From contig NZ_JAHCQH010000003.1 in assembly GCF_018449475.1 (NCBI RefSeq), forward strand, positions 1 through 38,752: a DNA stretch of 38,752 bases, read 5' to 3'. The stretch comes from Ancylobacter radicis (GTDB lineage: Bacteria; Pseudomonadota; Alphaproteobacteria; Rhizobiales; Xanthobacteraceae). Position numbers and translations under genes: made by a program. Positions 32,980-38,752 of the stretch are shown in pieces (the stretch's first letter is position 1; the number at the start of each line of letters is the position of its first letter). A model generated the notes under the pieces. The model had not been told where the DNA came from, did not search any database, and saw only the letters and a list, made by a program, of their open reading frames with translations.

Positions 32980-34182
32980 TCATTTCTTGAGCCAGCTCAC
33001 CAGCCGCTCCGTCGCCTCGGTGATCTGCGCCTCGCCACGGGCGAAGCACATGCGCAGATAAGCCTCGCCTCCCGGCCCGAACGCCGTGCCCGGCGCGAGA
33101 CCGATGCCCGCTTCATCCACCAGCCGAAGCGCAAGCTGGCGCGTGTCGCTCTCGCCCTCGATGGCGAAGAACATGTAGAACGCCCCCGGCGGAGTGGCGA
33201 AGCGCACCCGGTTCGAGGTGGAGAGCCCGGCGGCCACGATGTCGCGCCCACGCCGTGCCCGCTCGATCTGGTGCGTGACGAAGCTGTCGCCGCGTTCCAG
33301 CGCGGTGACGCCCGCCCGCTGCATGAAGGCCGCGACGCCCGAGGTCGAATACTGGATGAGGTTCTCCAGCACCTGGCCGAGCGAGGGATGCGCCTCGATC
33401 CAGCCCAGCCGCCAGCCGGTCATCGCCCAGTTTTTGGAGAAGGTCTGGACGAAGAGGATGCGATCCTCCGGGTCCATTACCTCGTGGAAGGACGGGGCAA
33501 GCCCACCCTCCTCGAAATAGAAGCGGCCATAGATCTCATCGGCGATGATCCAGAGCCCGTGGCGCCGGGCAATGTCGAGCACGCCGCGCAGGGTTTCGGC
33601 CGGGGCGACGAAGCCGGTGGGATTGGCGGGCGAATTGATGAAGATACAGCGCGTGCGCGGCGTCACCGCACTCTCCAGCCGGTCGAGATCGAGCCAGAAA
33701 CCGCGCGCCGGATCGAAAGACAGCGGCACCGCCACGGGCCGCGCGCCGATCACCTCGGCGGCAGCGGCGGCATTGGGCCAGGAGGGGGAGGGAATGAGGA
33801 TCTCTTCGCCGGCCGAGAGCGTCAGCGCCAGCGCGATCTGGATCGCCTGCATGCCGGAGCCCGTCACATGGTACCGCTCGAGATCCTCGGGCACACCGTA
33901 GACGCTGCTCATGTAGCGCGCGATGGCCGCGCGCAGTTCGGGAATACCGCGCTGCCAGGTGTAGAAGGTCTCCCCCGCCGCGAGCGAGCGCGTCGCGGCC
34001 TCGCTGATGAAGGACGGGGTCGGCAGATCACCCTCGCCCGCCCAGAGCGGGATCAGCCCCTCGCGCCGCCGTCCATAATTCATCACCTCGACGATGCCGC
34101 TCTCGGGCAGAGCGAGAGCCTGCGGGCGGATATGGTCGAGCAAGGAGGGGGCACTAGAGAAGGGGGAAGCAGAGACAGTCAT
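32980..34182 (-). CDS. Class I/II PLP-dependent aminotransferase
   Basis: The start at 34182 (MTVSASPFSS) gives 400 residues, normal for the aspartate-aminotransferase fold. The PLP lysine is Lys250 in TFSKNWAMTGWRLGW; NSPANPTG and the ADEIYGRFYF segment around the cofactor-binding Asp and Tyr are present, as is the C-terminal Arg in YLRMCFA. The substrate cannot be given; the sequence resembles generic aspartate/aromatic aminotransferases of alphaproteobacteria. It is 113 bases upstream of fixL in the same orientation but probably independent. No PLP-regulator gene adjoins. Confidence 0.92.
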   Translation of the reverse strand: MTVSASPFSSAPSLLDHIRPQALALPESGIVEVMNYGRRREGLIPLWAGEGDLPTPSFISEAATRSLAAGETFYTWQRGIPELRAAIARYMSSVYGVPEDLERYHVTGSGMQAIQIALALTLSAGEEILIPSPSWPNAAAAAEVIGARPVAVPLSFDPARGFWLDLDRLESAVTPRTRCIFINSPANPTGFVAPAETLRGVLDIARRHGLWIIADEIYGRFYFEEGGLAPSFHEVMDPEDRILFVQTFSKNWAMTGWRLGWIEAHPSLGQVLENLIQYSTSGVAAFMQRAGVTALERGDSFVTHQIERARRGRDIVAAGLSTSNRVRFATPPGAFYMFFAIEGESDTRQLALRLVDEAGIGLAPGTAFGPGGEAYLRMCFARGEAQITEATERLVSWLKK

Positions 34183-34361
34183 GGACAACTCGCGAAACGC
34201 TAGGCGGTTGCTGACGATAGCGCATCCGCGCTGCCACGCCCATGAAGCCGTCATGAAAAGGAGTGATGCAGGCATTTATGCCTGAGATGGCCCGGGCGGG
34301 CACGATGCAGCGCATCGCACCCGCAACTCAGGCGTCGTGTCAGTGGCGAGCGCGCGTGGCG

Positions 34362-34505
34362 TCAGCCAATCTGTTCGAGAATGATCTGCCGAACCTGTTC
34401 GCGGGTGAGCAGGCAGGGCTCGGGCTTCCAGTCCTCCGGCGAGCGGACGAGGGAAGGCGTGTTATGGGGGCGGCGATGGGCGCCGCGACTCGTGTCGTTG
34501 TTCAC
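34362..34505 (-). CDS. Small hypothetical protein (47 aa, GTG start)
   Basis: A GTG at 34505 preceded by AGGA would give a 47-residue soluble protein with HNTPSLVRSPEDWKPEPC and an amphipathic C-terminal helix LTREQVRQIILEQIG. An in-frame ATG at 34559 would add 18 residues but lacks a good ribosome-binding site. The C-terminal helix looks conserved-protein-like, but I do not recognise the family. Read as a possible small adaptor; function unknown. Confidence 0.45.
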   Translation of the reverse strand: MNNDTSRGAHRRPHNTPSLVRSPEDWKPEPCLLTREQVRQIILEQIG

Positions 34506-34706
34506 GTAAATCCTAATGCCGGCAGAGCGCCTCTTGGGCGGGCCGCACAGCGATCTCATCGGAATTTTTTGATAATGGCGGCGGCGTCACCGAAAAAAGC
34601 CGCGCATGTCGATCAGTCGACGCCGACAACCTAGTGCGCCATTGCGGGCGAAACAAGGCCCCCGCCGACAATGGCGCAAGCCTGACGCCAGCCTCGCTGC
34701 AAATGT

Positions 34707-34919
34707 CTATGAGCGGATGAGCCGGCCATATTCTTCGGCCCGGCGCTCCATATCCTCGACCGGCGGGAGGTCGCCATCGGCAATGCCGGCCTCGATCTCC
34801 CGCGCAACAACCGGCCAGTAACGTTCGATCGCCGCCATCAGATCGGCGGGCCTGCGCTGCGACGCCCTGAGGTCGACAGCACATTGCGCACGGGCCCGGC
34901 TCTCGGTGTTTTTGGTCAT
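34707..34919 (-). CDS. Small hypothetical protein (70 aa)
   Basis: The frame from the ATG at 34919 (MTKNTESRARAQCAVDLRAS) codes 70 residues, mostly helical and charged, ending AGIADGDLPPVEDMERRAEE and a short basic tail. It is soluble and has one cysteine. A CAGG just before the ATG is a poor ribosome-binding site. Composition (many Arg, Ala, Glu with regular heptad-like spacing) supports a real helical protein, but no family is recognised. Confidence 0.45.
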   Translation of the reverse strand: MTKNTESRARAQCAVDLRASQRRPADLMAAIERYWPVVAREIEAGIADGDLPPVEDMERRAEEYGRLIRS

Positions 34920-35239
34920 CCTGAAAGGTAACACGGGCCGGCTGGGGGCTATGTCCAGTTGTGCACGCATCCCCGCCCGTTCGCGCAAATGTGTGGAACC
35001 TTGGAAGGGATCGCGCCCACGCACGCGCCTGATCCAAAAGCCGGGCGCGTGTTCCGAAACCCTAGGGATGCCTTGCAGTCGACGGCCAGGGCTCCCGCAA
35101 CGGGATGGGCCAGCCCTCAGTCGCACGGACGTTCGCGCAACACGCACCCAGAAAAGCGAACGACAGCGCAAACCTGCTTGCCTGCGAGGCCCTTATCTTT
35201 TCTTATATATTTGGAATGGGCGGGGCTTCTGAACTAACG
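34920..35239. promoter_or_regulatory. Noncoding region with probable promoter for the fusion gene
   Basis: About 320 bases with no convincing gene. The last 50 (35190-35215, TTATCTTTTCTTATATATTT) are strikingly AT-rich and include a good -10-like TATAT run, so transcription of the downstream gene probably begins near 35215. No clear -35 box at standard spacing and no obvious operator were seen. Confidence 0.5.
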
Positions 35240-38200
35240 ATGATCGATTCTAAACAGCGTATTTTTCCGCTACCGGGCGACAAGCATCAAGATGTATTGT
35301 ATTATTTCGACATCGTTGATGACTATCCGGCGATCGGCGGCGTCGTCGAGTTTTCCCGAAACCTGTTCGCTGCGCTAAAGAAAATCTACGGTCATCGACT
35401 GATATCGGTTCGCAGTCTTGCGCCGTCCTTTGGTCTGCCGCCGTCGGATATGCCCTATCTCCATCGCGAGCGCCTAATGGCGCAGCGACTGGCTGAATAC
35501 GCACCGCACGCGACCTTCTTCTTCCCCAATTTCCAGTCGCCCGTGCCTGGCCGGGCCCGAGCGGGTGGGCCGCGCATCGTCAACGTCATTCATGACGTGC
35601 AGTTTGCCTATCTGCCGCATCTGTTCTCCGCCGAACGGCGGGAGGCGCTCTACGCCACCTTCGCGGAAACCCGCGACAATGCCGACGAGATCGTCTTCAT
35701 CAGCGAGGCCGCGCGCGACCAGTTCCTTGCCACGATCGGCGCGCCGCGCCAGCACCGGGTCATCTACAATCCGATCGACGCCGCCGTGCACGCGGCGGCG
35801 CGGGCGGTCCCGCCCTGCCGCCCCTATCTTCTCGCCTCCCTCCATCACCATCCGCACAAGAATTTCGACGGCCTGCTGCGTTTCTTCGCGCGCCTCTCCG
35901 AGGAGGATGCCGACCTCGAACTGCTGCTCACCGGCCATGGTGGTGAGAAGCTTGCCCGGCTGATCGACGCGCTCCCCGCCGCCACGCGGACGCGCGTGCG
36001 CCATCTCGGCTATGTGAGCCGGCATCGGCTGGACGGGCTCTACCGGCAGGCCCGCGCCTTCGTATCGCTGTCGCGCTTCGAGGGCTTCAACATGTCGGCC
36101 GCCGAGGCGGCGCGGCACGGCACGCCTCTGCTCCTGTCCGACCTGCCGGTGCACCGCGAGCTTTATGAGGGGCTGGCCTGTTTTCTCGATCCCGACGCCC
36201 CCTCGGTCGCGGGCGCGCAGGCCTATCTCGCCGCGCGGGCGCTCGCCCCGGCGCCGCTATGGAGGTTTGAGGCGCTATGCCGGCCGGAGCAGGCCGCGGC
36301 AGCCTATGCTTTGGTACTCGACGCGCAGGCGGCCGCCGGTGGTCGCGCCCCGTTGCCGCGCCGGACACGGGCCCTCCCGCGCAACCTTCGACCCATCGCT
36401 TCCAGCGCGCGTCCCAATGAGGGCCCCCGCGGGGTCATCGCCCGGTGCTCGGCGGCGATGCTGGCCGCCACCGTCCTCACCGGTGCCAGCCTCTGCCTCT
36501 CAGTGCCGGCCTTTGCCGATGGCGGAGCCGGCGGCGGCCGTAGCGCGCGGGTTCGCGTCGACAATGTGTGGGTTTATTACGTGAATCCTGGCCCTGCCGG
36601 TGGAACTGGCTATTCGGGCGAAGACGGTTCGGAGGGAGGCTCCACCTATTACGGCGGCGGCGGCGGCGGCGCGGGCGGTGGCGCGGGCGCTGATGGCGAT
36701 CCGTGCGGCAACGTGTGTGGCCAGGGCACGTCGCCGGGGATTGGTGGGGCCGGAGGAACGGCCGAGCATCCCGATGGGAGCGATGGTCAAAGTTCGGTGT
36801 CAGCCAACGGAAATAGCGGCGGCGGGTCTGGTGGCGGCGGTGGCGGCTATCACGGCAATGGCTTCAGCGGTGTGTTCACCGGAAGCGACCTGACCGGCGG
36901 CAATGGCGGCAATGGCGCGGATGGTCCGACTGGTCTCATCGGCTCAGCGGGTGGTGGCGGCGCGGGCGGCTATGGCGCGCTGATCCTTCAAGGCGGCAGC
37001 CAGGGCAACGCCGCGACGATTGTCGGCGGCAGCGGCGGCAATGGGGGCAGCGTCAATACGGCCAATCAGGGCGCCGGCGCCGGTGGCGATGGTGGCGTCG
37101 GTGTGTATTTCGCGACCTCGGGCGTGACCTTCACCAATACCGGCAGCATCACCGGCGGCGATGGCGGTGCCGGTGGCACGGCGCCGGCGGCGACGGGTAA
37201 CTATGCGGCGCTCGATTTCAGTGGCGCCACGGGTTCCGGCGGGGCGGGCGTGGTCGGATCGGACCTGACGCTCATCAATGGCGGCACCATTTCCGGCGGC
37301 TGGTCGGGTGATGGCCTGACGCAGGCGAGCGCGGTTGTCTTCGAAGGCGGCGCCAACGTCCTCACCTTCCTCAATGCCACCTCGGGCCTCAGCGGCGCCA
37401 TCGAGTTGCAGAACGACGCATCGCTGACCTTCGCCCAGGCGACCGATGTCACTGTGGACAATGTCATCACCGGCACCGGCACGCTGTCCAAGACCGGCAC
37501 CGGCACGCTGGATCTCACCGGCGACAGTTCAAGCTTCACCGGGCTGATGACGGTCGTGGAGGGGCGCCTCGCCCTGAATGGCAGCCTCGGCGGCTCCATC
37601 CTGGTGGGTGACGGCGCCACGCTGGGCGGAACAGGCTCGAGCGGCTCGGTGACGGTCGCCGGCGGCGGCACGCTGGCGCCGGGCAACTCCATCGGCACCT
37701 ATCATGTGACGGGCGATGTGACCTTCTCTGCCGGCTCCACCTACCAGGTCGAACTGGACGGCTCCGGCAACAGCGACCTTCTCTCCGCCACGGGGCAGGT
37801 CACGCTCAACGGGGCCACGCTGAGCCTTATGGGCCTCGATCCGGCGGCCAGTTATGCCGACGGTGTCAGCTATACCATTCTGGAGGCCACCGGCGGGGTG
37901 GTCGGGACCTTCGGGGCGGTGACGACGGATTCGCTGTTTCTCACCGTAGACGTGAACGACCTCGCCAATGGCATCAATGTGGTGATCTCGGCCTCGGACG
38001 ACGCCTTCACCAGCGTCGCCGTGACGCCGAACCAGATCGCCACCTCGGCGGCGCTGGGCACGCTGCCGCAGACCGGGGCCTCGCTGGCGCTGTACAACTC
38101 GATCCTGTTCCTCACCTCGGCCGGCGAGGCGCAATGGGCTTATGACCAGCTTTCGGGCGAGGTGCATGCCTCGACGCAGAGCCTGTTCATGGAACAGTCC

Positions 38201-38752
38201 TCGCTGATCCGCGGCGCGCTGAATGATCGCCTGCGGGCGGCGCAGGGCGGGGTCGGGGCCTCTTCCGGCCAGGTGGTGAATGTGGTCGAGACGGCCTCGG
38301 GCGCGCTCGCCTATGCCGCGCCCTCTTCCGTGCAGGTCGCGGCCGATATGAGCATGCCGATGAAAGCGGCGCCGGCCTTGGCGCCGGTCGAACGCTTTGC
38401 GCTGTGGTCGACCGCCTTCGGCAATTGGGGCGAGATGGACGGCAACTCGAATGCCGCCGGCGTCTCCGATTCCACCGGCGGCTTCCTGATCGGCGCGGAC
38501 ACATTGGTCGGCGAGGGCTGGCGCGTGGGTCTGGCCGGTGGCTACAGCTACACCGACTTCTCGATTTCCGGCCGCAACTCCTCGGGCTCCAGCGACAACT
38601 GGCACATCGGCCTCTATGCCGGCAATGAATGGGGCCCGCTCGCGCTGCGCACGGGTCTGGCCTATACGTGGCAGGACATCTCGACCAACCGCTCGGTCGC
38701 CTTCACCGGCTATTCCGACAGCCTGTCGGCCGATTACAACGCCGGCACGGTG
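35240..38752 (+). CDS. GT4 glycosyltransferase fused in frame to an autotransporter (3' end outside window)
   Basis: One frame runs from ATG 35240 (in-frame alternative 35216) to the right edge, 1171 codons without a stop. Residues 1-367 are a GT4-type glycosyltransferase: HHHPHKNFDGLLRFF (202-216), HLGYVSRHRLDGLYRQ and the E-x7-E motif (Glu281...Glu289). Residues 368-397 are an Arg/Pro-rich linker. Residues 398-426 look like a Sec signal (hydrophobic core LAATVLTGASLCLSV, cleavage AFA-DG), then a Gly-rich passenger (427-650), PATR-like repeats (GTGTLSKTGTGTLDLTGDSS, about 744-825, with APGNSIGTY), and from about residue 1053 the first strands of an autotransporter beta-barrel. A cytoplasmic enzyme before an export signal is contradictory. 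Either the autotransporter starts internally (ATG 36458, TTG 36353) or stop-codon loss fused two genes. Confidence 0.85.
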   Translation, partial: MIDSKQRIFPLPGDKHQDVLYYFDIVDDYPAIGGVVEFSRNLFAALKKIYGHRLISVRSLAPSFGLPPSDMPYLHRERLMAQRLAEYAPHATFFFPNFQSPVPGRARAGGPRIVNVIHDVQFAYLPHLFSAERREALYATFAETRDNADEIVFISEAARDQFLATIGAPRQHRVIYNPIDAAVHAAARAVPPCRPYLLASLHHHPHKNFDGLLRFFARLSEEDADLELLLTGHGGEKLARLIDALPAATRTRVRHLGYVSRHRLDGLYRQARAFVSLSRFEGFNMSAAEAARHGTPLLLSDLPVHRELYEGLACFLDPDAPSVAGAQAYLAARALAPAPLWRFEALCRPEQAAAAYALVLDAQAAAGGRAPLPRRTRALPRNLRPIASSARPNEGPRGVIARCSAAMLAATVLTGASLCLSVPAFADGGAGGGRSARVRVDNVWVYYVNPGPAGGTGYSGEDGSEGGSTYYGGGGGGAGGGAGADGDPCGNVCGQGTSPGIGGAGGTAEHPDGSDGQSSVSANGNSGGGSGGGGGGYHGNGFSGVFTGSDLTGGNGGNGADGPTGLIGSAGGGGAGGYGALILQGGSQGNAATIVGGSGGNGGSVNTANQGAGAGGDGGVGVYFATSGVTFTNTGSITGGDGGAGGTAPAATGNYAALDFSGATGSGGAGVVGSDLTLINGGTISGGWSGDGLTQASAVVFEGGANVLTFLNATSGLSGAIELQNDASLTFAQATDVTVDNVITGTGTLSKTGTGTLDLTGDSSSFTGLMTVVEGRLALNGSLGGSILVGDGATLGGTGSSGSVTVAGGGTLAPGNSIGTYHVTGDVTFSAGSTYQVELDGSGNSDLLSATGQVTLNGATLSLMGLDPAASYADGVSYTILEATGGVVGTFGAVTTDSLFLTVDVNDLANGINVVISASDDAFTSVAVTPNQIATSAALGTLPQTGASLALYNSILFLTSAGEAQWAYDQLSGEVHASTQSLFMEQSSLIRGALNDRLRAAQGGVGASSGQVVNVVETASGALAYAAPSSVQVAADMSMPMKAAPALAPVERFALWSTAFGNWGEMDGNSNAAGVSDSTGGFLIGADTLVGEGWRVGLAGGYSYTDFSISGRNSSGSSDNWHIGLYAGNEWGPLALRTGLAYTWQDISTNRSVAFTGYSDSLSADYNAGTV

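Noticed and set aside
34240..34361. CTGAGA-containing stem region upstream of the aminotransferase gene, at first reminiscent of a TPP riboswitch
   Set aside because: Other conserved TPP aptamer blocks are missing, and the strand is opposite to the gene it would control.
35474..36154. 226-codon frame on the reverse strand
   Set aside because: It is antisense to the glycosyltransferase domain, whose E-x7-E and HPHKN motifs show which strand codes.

Overview
The window is GC-rich, densely coded bacterial DNA. Gene families (FixL/FixJ/FixK oxygen sensing, a 5-aminolevulinate synthase HemA of alphaproteobacterial length, rhodanese/DUF442-SQR fusion, HupE, URC-type uracil catabolism) and two families of intergenic palindromes point to an alphaproteobacterium of the order Hyphomicrobiales, most likely Xanthobacteraceae-like (Ancylobacter, Starkeya, Xanthobacter or a relative). 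This placement rests on gene content only. I see no tRNA, rRNA, CRISPR array, phage or plasmid genes. The one mobile element is the end of an IS3-family insertion sequence at the left edge.

Layout. 1-1.9 kb: an IS3-family end inserted into a secreted trypsin-like protease gene, which it truncates, then a small membrane protein. 2.4-5.8 kb (-): operon fumC, cupin, mqo (two TCA-cycle steps). 6.1-9.6 kb (-): sulfide detoxification genes, namely a persulfide dioxygenase, a rhodanese-like/sulfide:quinone oxidoreductase fusion and a TauE/SafE exporter. Divergent from these, 9.7-10.8 kb (+): a peroxiredoxin and a BigR/SqrR-like ArsR regulator. 10.8-13.1 kb: a small secreted protein, a soluble chemoreceptor with two PAS domains and a small conserved protein. 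13.2-17.7 kb (-): a complete polyamine-type ABC importer with REP-like palindromes between its genes. 18.0-19.0 kb: an orphan TctC/Bug receptor.

19.2-25.7 kb is the most interesting metabolic block. URC4 and URC1 (reverse strand) and upp (forward strand) form the core of the URC uracil-degradation route. They are followed by the nickel permease hupE, then a clear guanidine-I (ykkC) riboswitch with an overlapping terminator, a guanidine hydrolase (GdmH-type, nickel ureohydrolase family), and a protein with an extremely histidine-rich N-terminus that may be its nickel chaperone. Both pathways are expected to release urea. No HypA/HypB-type (GhaA/GhaB) accessory gene is in the window, so the His-rich protein is a candidate for an undescribed accessory factor.

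25.9-32.9 kb: heme synthesis and oxygen control: hemA, an AbrB-family membrane protein, hemN with an FNR/FixK-like box, fixK, a receiver-only response regulator, fixJ and fixL with an intact heme-binding PAS. 33.0-34.9 kb: a class I/II aminotransferase and two small hypothetical genes. 35.2 kb to the right edge: one uninterrupted reading frame that joins a GT4 glycosyltransferase to a signal-peptide-like segment, a Gly-rich autotransporter passenger and the start of an autotransporter beta-barrel. This fusion makes no obvious topological sense and deserves checking.
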